Shown here: positions 53,653-62,842 of the stretch, piece after piece
Numbering within the stretch: the first letter of the stretch is position 1
How the letters are laid out: the number at the start of each line of letters is the position of its first letter
Assembly (NCBI GenBank): GCA_049975245.1
Contig: JBNGDB010000004.1
Span: 91,296-155,295 of the forward strand
From: UBA117 sp049975245
GTDB lineage: Archaea; Methanobacteriota; Methanobacteria; Methanobacteriales; Methanobacteriaceae
Direction of reading: 5' to 3'
DNA length: 64,000 bases
The notes under the pieces: model-generated
What the model was told of the DNA's origin: nothing
Databases searched by the model: none
Seen by the model: only the letters and a program-made list of their open reading frames with translations
Translations under genes and position numbers: made by a program

Positions 53653-54414
53653 ATGGAAAAAATTAGTATTATGCCTTGTCTGGATATGAAGGATGGCCGT
53701 GTAGTTAAAGGTGTTCACTTTGTTGACTTAAAGGATGCTGGAGATCCTGTAGAATGCGCTGCTTTATATCAGGAGGAAGGAGCTGATGAACTGGCAATGT
53801 TAGATATTGCTGCAACCCTTGAGAATAGAAAAAATCGTCTGGAATGGGTGGAAAATGTATCATCGGTAATTGACATACCCTTAACTGTAGGTGGAGGTAT
53901 TTCATCACTGGAAGATATCCAATTAACCATGGAAGCTGGTGCAGACAAAGTATCCATAAACAGCGCCGCTGTTAAAAATCCTGATCTTGTTATGGAAGCT
54001 GCTCAGGAATTTGGTAGTCAGGGTATTACTGTGGCCATAGACGGGTGCCGCAACTCTAAAATGCCCTCAGGTTTTGAGCTGGTTGTTGCAGGTGGAACCA
54101 CAGCAGTGGGTAAAGATGTGGTTGAATGGGCCAAACAGTGCCAGGAACTAGGTGCTGGAACAATACTTCCCACCAGTATGGATGGTGACGGGACCCAGGA
54201 CGGTTATGATTTAGAATTTACCAGGGCCATCTCCAGCAGTGTTGACCTACCAGTTATTGCCTCTGGAGGGGCGGGGAAACTTTCTCACTTTTATGATGCA
54301 GTGGTGGAAGGAGGTGCCAGCGTATTACTGGCGGCTTCAGTATTCCATTACCGTTTGTTAAGCGTAGGAGAAGTTAAAGATTATTTAAAGGAGAAAGGAT
54401 TGAAAGTAAAATAA
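53653..54414 (+). CDS. hisF: imidazole glycerol phosphate synthase cyclase subunit HisF
   Basis: About 253 aa with the HisF (beta/alpha)8 barrel signature: IMPCLDMKDGRVVKGVHF at the start (Asp and Lys of the active site), LTVGGGISS near 80, DKVSINSAAVKNP near 105, LPTSMDGDGTQDGYD near 175 (second catalytic Asp) and VIASGGAGKLSHF near 215. It works with HisH to make imidazole glycerol phosphate in histidine synthesis. HisH is not in this window. The start is taken at the ATG at 53653, aligning with known HisF starts; 53632 and 53638 are less likely. Confidence 0.9.
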   Translation: MEKISIMPCLDMKDGRVVKGVHFVDLKDAGDPVECAALYQEEGADELAMLDIAATLENRKNRLEWVENVSSVIDIPLTVGGGISSLEDIQLTMEAGADKVSINSAAVKNPDLVMEAAQEFGSQGITVAIDGCRNSKMPSGFELVVAGGTTAVGKDVVEWAKQCQELGAGTILPTSMDGDGTQDGYDLEFTRAISSSVDLPVIASGGAGKLSHFYDAVVEGGASVLLAASVFHYRLLSVGEVKDYLKEKGLKVK

Positions 54415-54443
54415 TTTTAAAAGAATCCTTAATGGTGTGGGAA

Positions 54444-55151
54444 ATGACTTCCGAATCTGATCTTGAAAGGATGAGAGAAGAAAAAGATGTTAAAGGTCTC
54501 TTAAAAGTTTTAAAAGAAGAAGATAATGATAAAATCAGGGAAAATGCCTTATATCTTTTAGGAGAAGTAGGTGATGATGAGGCAGTAGAACCACTTATTG
54601 ATGTTTTAGAACATGAAAAATGGGCTATGAGGAAAGCTGCTGCACTTTCACTTGGCCGGATTGGTGATGAAAAAGCGGTGGAACCATTAATTGATTGTTT
54701 GAGAGATGATTACTGGCACGTTAGAGAAATTGCAGCCATGTCACTAGGGATGATTGGTGATAAAAGGGCAGTTGAACCAATATTAAAATGTTTGGAAGAC
54801 GGTTGTGTAAATGTCAAATGTGAAATAGTAGATGCTCTTGCAGATCTTGGTGATAAAAAAGCAGTTGAACCATTAACCAGAATTTTAGAAGAGGAAGATT
54901 ATATTTTAAGGGCCTGTACCGCTATCTCTTTAGGCAAACTCAAGGATGACCGGGCAGTCCAGTCACTTATATCGGCACTTCAGGATGAGAACTTTTTTGT
55001 CAGGGTAAATGCTGCTGATGCTTTAGGGATGATCGGTGATGATTCTGCCATTCCTTACCTGGAAGCTGCTCTGAGAAATTCCCAGGGAGAATCTAAAGGT
55101 TTTGAACTAGCCTGCCAAAAGGCTATAAATAAAATTGAAAAAAGAGGATAA
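54444..55151 (+). CDS. HEAT-repeat (PBS lyase-type) protein
   Basis: About 235 aa, seven or so 31-residue repeats of the type GDEKAVEPLIDCLRDDYWHVREIAAMSLG. It is the same class as the protein at 21316-21903. It is a scaffold or adaptor of unknown partner. GGTGTGG at about 54434-54440 places the start at the ATG at 54444. It follows hisF by about 30 bp, so it may be co-transcribed with it. Confidence 0.85.
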   Translation: MTSESDLERMREEKDVKGLLKVLKEEDNDKIRENALYLLGEVGDDEAVEPLIDVLEHEKWAMRKAAALSLGRIGDEKAVEPLIDCLRDDYWHVREIAAMSLGMIGDKRAVEPILKCLEDGCVNVKCEIVDALADLGDKKAVEPLTRILEEEDYILRACTAISLGKLKDDRAVQSLISALQDENFFVRVNAADALGMIGDDSAIPYLEAALRNSQGESKGFELACQKAINKIEKRG

Positions 55152-55196
55152 ATTTAGCTTAAATCTGACTTAAAATTACTATAAGGATAGGTATTC

Positions 55197-55868
55197 CTAA
55201 AAAAATTTATTTTTATCAAATAATTTGTTGGTAACTATACCCGACACCCCTATTTCTTGAAACATTTTAGCTTGATTTAAATCGTCCACTACCCATGGAT
55301 AAATGCTTATATTATTGTTTTTTACCTCTTTAACCATTTTTTGATCTAAATATTTCTTCTTAATAAATACTGCGTCTGCATTTACTTCAAGGGCAATACT
55401 GCTCACGTTTACAGGTTGTGAGGCTAGTATAATTCCAGTTTCTAAATTGGAGTTGATATTTTTTACTTTTTGAACTGATGAATGGTAAAAGGATGCTATG
55501 AGCGGATCATGGAGATTGTAACTTGTTAGTTTATCTAGAATCTCTTCTTCTATCCCTTTCTGCTTAATTTCTAGAAGTATTCTGGTTTTATTTCCAATTA
55601 GATCTAGAACCTCGTCTAAGGTGGGTATTAGCTGTCGGTTTCCTGCGTCCAGTTTTTTAACATCATTAAGGGCCATTTCACTGAGTTTACCAGTTCCATT
55701 GGTGGTCCTGTCAACTTTAGAATCGTGTATAACCACTAAATGGTCATCCTGAGTTTTTCTTACATCAAATTCAATATAGTCTGCCTTCCATTTCAGGGCT
55801 CTTCCTAGGGATATTAAAGTATTTTCTGGTTCATAGTAGGAGGCGCCCCGGTGAGCTATTATATGCAA
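55197..55868 (-). CDS. glycerophosphodiester phosphodiesterase
   Basis: A 223-aa GDPD-family enzyme: HRGASYYEPENTLIS at residues 5-19 (catalytic His and Glu), YIEFDVRKTQDDHLVVIHD near 32-50 (metal Glu/Asp and second His), and LLEIKQKG near 118. It hydrolyses glycerophosphodiesters to glycerol phosphate and alcohol; in archaea the natural substrate may be an archaeal lipid head-group ester. It is convergent with the HEAT-repeat gene. Confidence 0.88.
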   Translation of the reverse strand: MHIIAHRGASYYEPENTLISLGRALKWKADYIEFDVRKTQDDHLVVIHDSKVDRTTNGTGKLSEMALNDVKKLDAGNRQLIPTLDEVLDLIGNKTRILLEIKQKGIEEEILDKLTSYNLHDPLIASFYHSSVQKVKNINSNLETGIILASQPVNVSSIALEVNADAVFIKKKYLDQKMVKEVKNNNISIYPWVVDDLNQAKMFQEIGVSGIVTNKLFDKNKFF

Positions 55869-56044
55869 TTAACTTCCTCACTTATATTATGGATCTTAGT
55901 GATAAGTAAATTATTCCCTTAATCATAGTTTTAAAAAAGATTATATGATAAATAAATTTTTCCAACCAGCATTTATTAAAAAAAGTATCTAATTTTATCA
56001 TTTCCATTTTTTTAGTTTGGCAATTTCTCAAAATTATCGAAATA

Positions 56045-56053
56045 TTTATATAC
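56045..56053 (+). promoter_or_regulatory. TATA box placing hisG transcription start at its ATG
   Basis: TTTATATAC is centred about 26 nt before the hisG ATG (56075), the normal distance between an archaeal TATA box and the transcription start. No ribosome-binding site lies in between, so a leaderless mRNA is predicted. Confidence 0.6.
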
Positions 56054-56074
56054 TTTTGTCTCTTTGCTAAATAT

Positions 56075-57064
56075 ATGGAGAAAATAGTACTAGGACTTCC
56101 AAAAGGGAGCTTAAATAACGTGAATCGAGGTAATACTTATCAATTATTTGTGGATGCCGGTTATGAAGTTAGAGGATATGAACCGGGTAATGAATCCTAT
56201 GAAATTAACATAGCTAACGATCCAGAAATCAAAGCATTTTTAACCAGACCTCAAAGTGCTCCTGTAGAATTAAATCGTCAAATGATAGACATAGCCATAG
56301 TTGGAGAAGACTGGGTTATGGAAGAATCAGTAAATTACAAAGAGGATCTCATAACCAAGATCGGGGATTTAGATTATGGGCAGACCCGGCTTATAGTGGC
56401 TGTTCCATATGAGGAGCCTTACAGTTCTTTAACTGAATTTTTCAGGGCTAATAAGAACCGGGAAAATCCGATCCTATGCTTTACCGAATACCCTAATCTG
56501 ACCCGGCAGCACATTATGGCCAATGAAGGATACCGGGAAATATATGGATATAGTGTCCCTGTGGTCCAGGTTCGTGGTTTGATAGATGGGGATAACCAGC
56601 ATGTTCAGGTTATAAATTCTGACGGTGCTACTGAAGTTTACATTGCCAAAGGCGCGGATCTTATTGTGGACAATACCCAAACGGGCAGCAGTCTTAAAAA
56701 AGCCGGATTAAAAATATTGGAGACTATCATGGAATCCAGTGCTGGTTTGTATGCTGGTCCCAGCTGCATAGGTCCCAAAATGGCCAAAGCCGAGATGATA
56801 TATGAGCAGTTATTTGGCGCTACCAACGCCCGTAAATTTTTTGACGTTAAATTTAATATATCCAATAAAAATGTGGACGAAGTTAAAGATTTTCTACTGT
56901 CCAATCAGTTCTGTTCCAATGAACCAACCATTGTCCAGGGCAGTAGTTTTACCCAGGTAAATGTGTTAATACCTAAAAATATGTTCCCTAAAATGTTAAA
57001 GGGAATAAAAAGTTTAGGTGCCACTGCCATTGTCAGAGAAAATGTTAAACAGTACGTTGAATAG
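56075..57064 (+). CDS. hisG: ATP phosphoribosyltransferase (HisG family, long form)
   Basis: A 329-aa HisG-type protein. The start VLGLPKGSLN is the N-terminal HisG motif. IDIAIVGEDWV near 75, the PRPP-binding loop near DNTQTGSSLKKAGL (about 205-220) and a final regulatory ACT-like domain (residues about 245-329, INVLIPKN-type strand and GATAIVRE) fit the long form. It catalyses the first step of histidine synthesis. The sequence departs from common HisG in several places, so a second function is not excluded. The mRNA is probably leaderless. Confidence 0.75.
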   Translation: MEKIVLGLPKGSLNNVNRGNTYQLFVDAGYEVRGYEPGNESYEINIANDPEIKAFLTRPQSAPVELNRQMIDIAIVGEDWVMEESVNYKEDLITKIGDLDYGQTRLIVAVPYEEPYSSLTEFFRANKNRENPILCFTEYPNLTRQHIMANEGYREIYGYSVPVVQVRGLIDGDNQHVQVINSDGATEVYIAKGADLIVDNTQTGSSLKKAGLKILETIMESSAGLYAGPSCIGPKMAKAEMIYEQLFGATNARKFFDVKFNISNKNVDEVKDFLLSNQFCSNEPTIVQGSSFTQVNVLIPKNMFPKMLKGIKSLGATAIVRENVKQYVE

Positions 57065-57135
57065 TTTAAAACTATTAATCCTAACTGGATTTTTCTTGTT
57101 TTGTCCGTAGAATGAAATTTAGGTAAATGATCTTT

Positions 57136-57903
57136 ATGAACCAGTATTTATTAACCCCTGCAGCAGGTAAGCGTTTGATTGCCAAGGCCTTATGTGAACA
57201 TCCATTCATTGATGATGTCCTGAAATCCGGGACTCTGGCTATCATAGCCGGCACCACCAATGGATATGTGGCCCAGGAGATTTTAAAGAAGATTGATCAG
57301 GGCCATGAATTTCGTCCTGAAAAGTTTTTCCGGGGCGTGGTTCTACCGCCTAAAATTCCGGTAAAAAGTAGCGGACGGCTCTATGGTGATGATAAATTTC
57401 CAGGGGACGTTATTATAAATCAGGGAGAGTGGCTGCAGGGAAAGACCATATTTGATGTGGTTGACCAATTAAAAACTGGTGATGTTATCCTAAAAGGAGT
57501 TAATGCCCTGGACTATATCCGGAGACAGGCTGCTATTTATATAGGGGATCCTAAAGCCGGGACTATTGGTGCGGCTCTTCAGGCAGTTGTAGGGCGCAGG
57601 GTAAAGTTGATCCTGCCGGTGGGCCTGGAAAAAAGGGTTTATGATGATCTCTACCAAATATCCCTTAAATTGAATGAAACTCACCAAAAAGGGCCTAGAA
57701 TGTTACCAGTCCCTGGGGAGATTTTCACCGAGATTGAAGCCATAAAACAACTTACTAATTGTCGGGCGCAGTTGATTGCCAGCGGGGGAGTGGCTGGTGC
57801 TGAAGGATCTATCTGGCTTAGATTGGAAGGTGAAGATAAAGAGCTTTTATCTGCCAGTAATTTGTTAAAATCAGTTCAAAATGAAGAAAGATTTCAGATT
57901 TGA
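57136..57903 (+). CDS. conserved-looking protein of unknown function
   Basis: About 255 aa, soluble, alpha/beta. It has LAIIAGTTNGYVAQEIL near residue 40 and GDVIINQGEW near 95. KGVNALDYIRRQAAIYIGDP near 120 and RAQLIASGGVAGAEGSIWL near 222 follow, giving several glycine turns suited to nucleotide or phosphosugar binding. I do not recognise the family. It follows hisG by about 70 bp in the same direction, so a linked metabolic role is possible. ATG at 57136 is preferred to the one at 57127, which is too close to the AGGT. Confidence 0.6.
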   Translation: MNQYLLTPAAGKRLIAKALCEHPFIDDVLKSGTLAIIAGTTNGYVAQEILKKIDQGHEFRPEKFFRGVVLPPKIPVKSSGRLYGDDKFPGDVIINQGEWLQGKTIFDVVDQLKTGDVILKGVNALDYIRRQAAIYIGDPKAGTIGAALQAVVGRRVKLILPVGLEKRVYDDLYQISLKLNETHQKGPRMLPVPGEIFTEIEAIKQLTNCRAQLIASGGVAGAEGSIWLRLEGEDKELLSASNLLKSVQNEERFQI

Positions 57904-58040
57904 ATTATTTTTATTCAATATGATAGATTTCAATTTAATACATTGAATTTATAGTTTTAGAATTTTTCTTTATGAATAGTGGATGATTGGAGGATTTTTT
58001 TTAGTATTATTATTTATATTAGAATTTATAATTGATTTAT

Positions 58041-59192
58041 ATGAACTTAAGGAAAATTGACATATTTTCTCCGCTGGTTATAGTGGCCGTGATATTTTGT
58101 TTTCTGATTCTGGCCCAGCTGGGTATCTACTATGGTATGATGGGTTTAAAACAGGTCTCCAGCCTAACCTACCTCTATATCTTTTATGGAATTTCCCTGT
58201 TTGTTGTGGGTATTATTGTGGCTAAGCTCATAGAAAAGTACCATTTCAAGAAAAAGGATTTTAAAACTAATTTTAACACACTCTTTGACCGGATAGATCG
58301 TAACCGCTATTTCGCCCGGAAGGTTACCTTGATTATAGTGTTTATTCCCCTGATACTGCAATTAATCAATCTTTATTTAATGGATGGCATACCCCTTTTC
58401 AGTGGAGTTTTAAAGGCCCAGGCCTTTAATGGTCTGACAGTTTTATCTTTTATAATATTTTTACCAGCCATAAACATTCTCATTGCCAAGTTCTACAAGA
58501 AGAGGTATTTCTTGATTGTTTTATTTGGTGTGCTGCTTTTTGCTGCTACGGGGTACCGGGCCACCACACTGGCTATTGTTTTAAGCGTGTTAATAACCAC
58601 TTACTACATCAACGAGAAGCGTTTCCGCTACTTTTTAATATTAACTCCAGTGATACTTATTTTAGGATTAATACTGGGCTATATAACCTGCATGTCTATT
58701 GAATGGCAGAGCTGGCACGTGAATCCCATGAGCCTTATCTTTATACGGGCCGGTTACACCTTAACTGTTCTGGATAAGATCATTCATCTTACTAATCCCC
58801 AGCCCGGGCTGTTGACATACACTGTCCTTACTGGATTTTTCACCAATATAGATCCTCGTTTTGTTCTGGGTGGCTTTGTATTTGATTATGAAGTTTCTAT
58901 TACTTCTACAATATTCGGTCCGGCTATAATGGAGCTGTGATTTATTGGTCTGGGTTTGCAGATGTTTTTCATGGGACTGGTGCTGGAATTATTCCACATC
59001 GTCGAGAAGGTTAAAAAGGGCATATATACTGGTTTTTATGCTATAGGAATTGCTCAAACAATTATATGGGTTGAAACCGGGCCCATGGATTTAGCAATGT
59101 GGGTTTATTATCTATTAATTGTTATATTGTTGATCCAGGGCACAATTAGGATGAATAGAAGTTTCAAAAAGCAAGAGCAGATAGCTGAGTAG
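58041..59192 (+). pseudogene. oligosaccharide-polymerase-like membrane protein, interrupted by an in-frame TGA
   Basis: One open frame runs from 58041 to 59192 broken only by TGA at 58938-58940. The protein (about 383 aa if read through) has about ten membrane helices, a TGYRATTLAI motif near residue 175 and an overall O-antigen polymerase/Wzy-like look typical of archaeal repeat-unit polymerases. The part after the TGA (FIGLGLQMFFMGLVLE...) continues a helix without loss. A single GGA-to-TGA change would explain it. The truncated product might keep some activity. Confidence 0.7.
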
Positions 59193-59220
59193 ACCTCATA
59201 AGATTTAAATAAATTTTAAT

Positions 59221-60996
59221 CTATTTTGAAGCCGATTTTATAACAATTAAATATTCTCCTTCTGTTAAAGGATCAACTGTTCCCGGTACAGTCAATTTAC
59301 CGTCTTTAACCCTGAGGAATGGTTCTGTACCATTTGGTACTCCTCCCTCTTCCGGTTGTTGATCTTTATCTATAACTTCAAAATTACCTCCTTCATCTAA
59401 CATGTCTAATAATTCGTCTTCATTTCGGCCGAATAGTCCAAATGGTGTTTTAACCAGTATATCATCCCTACCCCCAAAGACAGCAGCATCCTGTCTAGAT
59501 CTTGCTCTTCCAAAGATTATAATTCCATGTGAACCCACCGAAAATAGGAATGACCCCATAGCAATCAATATACGGTCATTATCATTTGAGGCTATGATCA
59601 GGTACTTAATTCTGTTTTTGAACTCATGGGTTTCATCAGTTATTTCTGTATCCGCAAGATCAGAAATAGGTCCAGTGAAAACTTGGTAGGGTGTTTTATG
59701 AGAATCAAAATCTTCATCAGGTTTTAAGAGTACCACCTCAACACCTGTCTCGTGGAGAGCATCTGCCAAGTCAAAACCCCATGGTTGATCACTTACCACT
59801 GCCACGGCATTGGGACTAGGCTGGGATATTTTAAGTTGACGTGAAAGCAATGGAGCAAATAAACCATAAACACCCACGGTAAACATAATTATCAGGAATA
59901 CTACCGGAACTAAATGTGGAAAGTCTATATTAACACTGGCCAGACTTATCACAAAAATAGATGCAGTAGCTGCAGCCACAATACCCCGGGGGGCCATGAA
60001 TCCAATGAAAATCTTCTGTGCAGTACTAAAATTCAATCCCCTGGTGGCCATTAAAGCTACCAGAGGCCGTGCCACCAAAATATAAATCGCTGCTAATCCC
60101 AATGCAGGTAAAAGATATTGTAAGAGAGCAGATAGTTCTACCATTGCTGCCAGTATAATAAACAACATACCAATTATTAATGGTTCCAGAGTTTCTGTTA
60201 GAACCTGAATACCCATAGTTGATGTAAGTTTTTGATTAGCCAGGATTAATCCCATGGTAACAGCTGCAAAAAGTCCTGCCTCCGATATAATTAATTCACC
60301 AGTAAATATGGCCATCACACCAAACATTAGAGCCACCAAGGCCGATAGTGCAACAGGAACCCTGCCAGAACGCTCTGAAATCATGTACAAGAGTGCAGCT
60401 ATTCCACCAATAATAACACCCACGGATATGGTTACAACCAGTTCCAGTATAGGATTAGGATTTGTGGCGGTGATTATACTCAAAACTGCAACTGCTAGGC
60501 TGGCGCCTATTGGATCAATAATTATCCCCTCCCATAAGAGTACCGGGCCGACCGGTTCTTTAGGACGGGCAAAATTCAGTATAGGGCCAACCACTGTAGG
60601 TCCTGATACCACTAGTAGGGCTGCCACTAAAAGGGCTAATTTAAATGGGATTCCAAAGATGATCTGAACCGCTATAGTTCCTATGGCCAAGGTGATGACA
60701 ACTCCTAAAGTCACCAGCCTCCACACTGCTCTTCCAACGTCGGGGTTTAGATCTATTATTTTTAATTCAAACCCTCCCTTCAAAAGAAGTAATCCTACCC
60801 CCAGAGTTATTATAGGAAAAAGAGCATCTCCGAATATTTCTAATGGTTTAACCAATCCCAATACTGAACCCATTAATATCCCGGCAGGTAAAAGAAGTAT
60901 AATTCCAGGAATCTTAATAATCCTGGCTATCCATTGTAAAAGAATACCCAATGTAATTATGATGCCTAATCCCAGAATAATTGGATCAATATTCAT
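59221..60996 (-). CDS. cation:proton antiporter, CPA1 type, with C-terminal nucleotide-binding-like domain
   Basis: About 591 aa. Twelve or so membrane helices carry the CPA1 features (VVSGPTVVGPIL near residue 135, EGIIIDPIGASLAV near 160 with the ion-binding Asp, MAPRGIVAAAT near 340). Residues about 400-520 form a TrkA-N-like Rossmann domain (NAVAVVSDQPWGFDLADAL). It probably exchanges Na+ or K+ for H+. GGTGAT precedes the ATG at 60996; a longer start at 61023 is less likely. Confidence 0.85.
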   Translation of the reverse strand: MNIDPIILGLGIIITLGILLQWIARIIKIPGIILLLPAGILMGSVLGLVKPLEIFGDALFPIITLGVGLLLLKGGFELKIIDLNPDVGRAVWRLVTLGVVITLAIGTIAVQIIFGIPFKLALLVAALLVVSGPTVVGPILNFARPKEPVGPVLLWEGIIIDPIGASLAVAVLSIITATNPNPILELVVTISVGVIIGGIAALLYMISERSGRVPVALSALVALMFGVMAIFTGELIISEAGLFAAVTMGLILANQKLTSTMGIQVLTETLEPLIIGMLFIILAAMVELSALLQYLLPALGLAAIYILVARPLVALMATRGLNFSTAQKIFIGFMAPRGIVAAATASIFVISLASVNIDFPHLVPVVFLIIMFTVGVYGLFAPLLSRQLKISQPSPNAVAVVSDQPWGFDLADALHETGVEVVLLKPDEDFDSHKTPYQVFTGPISDLADTEITDETHEFKNRIKYLIIASNDNDRILIAMGSFLFSVGSHGIIIFGRARSRQDAAVFGGRDDILVKTPFGLFGRNEDELLDMLDEGGNFEVIDKDQQPEEGGVPNGTEPFLRVKDGKLTVPGTVDPLTEGEYLIVIKSASK

Positions 60997-61169
60997 CAGA
61001 TCACCATTTAAGAATAATATCAAAGGTATTTATTGCTGAAAATTTGTTAACTTAATTACAAGATATTCTACCAGTACCACCATATAAATTAGGTTACTAT
61101 GATTTAGAACTTATTATTAATACCCCCTGGTACTGAAATAGTTGAAAAAAAATATTTAATCAAAAAAAA

Positions 61170-61207
61170 GGTTTTTAGAACTTAAGATGGTTTTAGAACT
61201 TAAAGAT
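61170..61207. repeat. 19-bp tandem repeat upstream of the Nudix stop
   Basis: Two adjacent near-identical 19-bp units, GGTTTTTAGAACTTAAGAT at 61170-61188 and GGTTTTAGAACTTAAAGAT at 61189-61207, lie in the short gap beside the antiporter gene and the Nudix gene end. Confidence 0.65.
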
Positions 61208-61210
61208 AAT

Positions 61211-61702
61211 CTATTTTTTCAAGATTTTATCGATTGAATTCTTCATTGAACCCATCCATGGCTTTAATATATTTTCTTTTGATTGTTCTTCGGCTGTTTC
61301 CTGTTTATAGTAATTTTGGACAAAGAGTTCCATCCAGTCAGCCAGTTCATACTGGGAGAGGTTATCTATGTATACCCAGGCATAGCCGTCATGTTCACTG
61401 CTTAGATTTAGTTCGCCGCCGGTAACTTTTCCGGCCATGATAATATGCACCGCCCGTATTATGTGGAGGTTCTGTTCTGAAACTCCCACCACATGATCCA
61501 GGGAGATTTTAAGTCCAGTCTCCTCGTAAACCTCTCTTAAAAGGGCTTGATCAAATGATTCTCCTTGATCCACTTTTCCACCGGGTAATTCCCATTTTCC
61601 CGGGTTGGTCTTGGAATGGGAGGATCTTTTGATTATTAATATTTTCCCCTCATCATCGGTGATTATTACCCGCACTGCTAAGCCAAAAATTCTGTTGATC
61701 AT
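61211..61702 (-). CDS. Nudix hydrolase
   Basis: About 163 aa with a complete Nudix box, GGKVDQGESFDQALLREVYEETGLKI (positions about 42-67; Gly, Glu and REVYEE are in place). It hydrolyses a nucleoside diphosphate linked to another group. The family member with WELPGGK and SSHSKTNPGKW is close to the MutT/NUDT general group. The start is ATG at 61702 or the GTG before it. Confidence 0.85.
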   Translation of the reverse strand: MINRIFGLAVRVIITDDEGKILIIKRSSHSKTNPGKWELPGGKVDQGESFDQALLREVYEETGLKISLDHVVGVSEQNLHIIRAVHIIMAGKVTGGELNLSSEHDGYAWVYIDNLSQYELADWMELFVQNYYKQETAEEQSKENILKPWMGSMKNSIDKILKK

Positions 61703-61837
61703 CACACATAATATTAAGTGTTTTTATATAAAATATGTGCGTGCCTTTCCAGTTATTTAAATTAGATAATTTCAAGTTTCAATGGAAAAGATTGATAAAT
61801 TCTAAAATTAATATTCTGATAAGAGGAGAGTGTTTCA

Positions 61838-62524
61838 ATTAATGATGAAACTTCAAGTGTAGCTTGTACTTGGGATGAAAATTCAGACTGCGACCAATGC
61901 TTAAATGAGGATTTTTTACATTGTAAATGGAGTTCCGGGCCTTTAATAACATTTTTAGCAACAATATTGCCGGCGATGGCCTGCCATTTACTGGGGACTC
62001 TGCTGATTGGATACTTAACTAGTATGTGGTGGCCCCTTATCGCATATATTGCATTTTATCCCATATTTCTGGGTATATTTGAGATTAGGTTTTTATGCAG
62101 CCACTGCCCTTATTATTCTGAGGAAGGAAATGTTTTACACTGCCTGGCCAATCACGGATCTTTGAAAATCTGGAAGTATCAGCCCGGCCCTATGAACTCT
62201 GTTGAAAGAGGATTGATGTATCTAACCTTTGCCATTATTTTAGTTATAATGCCCGGGGCCATATATGGGTATTTATTATGGATTATTTTGGCAAATTTAT
62301 TCCTTTATGGTAATTTAGTCCTAATTATGGTGGTTGGATTGGCCATCATTACCATAGCAGCGGAACTTGGCTGGTTGTTTGTGATGTACAATTATTTATG
62401 TTCTAAATGTGTTAATTTTTCCTGTCCCTTTAACCGGGTTTCTAAAAAGAGAGTGGACGAATATCTTAAAAAAAATAAAGTTATGAGGCAAGCCTGGAAA
62501 GATAGTGGATATAAAATAGATTGA
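61838..62524 (+). CDS. cysteine-rich four-helix membrane protein with a non-canonical start
   Basis: The frame is open from 61823 to the stop at 62524. The first in-frame conventional start is TTG at 61967, but the upstream 43 codons encode a clear cysteine-rich segment (CTWDENSDCDQCLNEDF then HCKW) that matches the cysteine pairs further on (FLCSHCPYYS, LCSKCVNFSC). AGGAGAG lies 7 nt before ATT at 61838, so initiation at ATT, or a point change from ATG, is likely. The product, about 229 aa, has four helices flanked by metal-binding-like knuckles. The function is unknown. Confidence 0.6.
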   Translation: MNDETSSVACTWDENSDCDQCLNEDFLHCKWSSGPLITFLATILPAMACHLLGTLLIGYLTSMWWPLIAYIAFYPIFLGIFEIRFLCSHCPYYSEEGNVLHCLANHGSLKIWKYQPGPMNSVERGLMYLTFAIILVIMPGAIYGYLLWIILANLFLYGNLVLIMVVGLAIITIAAELGWLFVMYNYLCSKCVNFSCPFNRVSKKRVDEYLKKNKVMRQAWKDSGYKID

Positions 62525-62555
62525 ACTCCAATTTATAATTAAAATGATAGTTTTT

Positions 62556-62822
62556 TTAACCAGTTTTTATCAGTTCTATGAACCGGTCCAGGTCTTTGAT
62601 GTTGAAAACGAATTTATGGTTTTTTTCCTGCCCCAGGGGCCTCATGGACATTACACAACTTACACTGGAGCTACCCTGATGGGATTCCATTAGATCTTCA
62701 AACCAGTCGGCATCTTCAGCATTGTTGAAAACTATTTCCATTACTTTTTCCTGTTTATTTATTTTACAGTCCCTACCTTTCAGGGATTCTGTTAATTCTA
62801 CCAATTTTTCGTCATTTACCAT
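62556..62822 (-). CDS. hypothetical 88-aa protein
   Basis: A small acidic protein with no membrane segment (VNDEKLVELTES, FNNAEDADWFEDLM, FVFNIKDLDRF). No family is recognised. It lies 20 bp after the SIS-domain gene in the same direction, so it is probably in its operon. Confidence 0.55.
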   Translation of the reverse strand: MVNDEKLVELTESLKGRDCKINKQEKVMEIVFNNAEDADWFEDLMESHQGSSSVSCVMSMRPLGQEKNHKFVFNIKDLDRFIELIKTG

Positions 62823-62842
62823 TTGATTACCATTTAATTTTT

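Noticed and set aside
58938..58940. TGA as selenocysteine codon in the polymerase-like gene
   Set aside because: It lies in a membrane helix with no sign of a catalytic role, and a Gly codon change explains it more simply.
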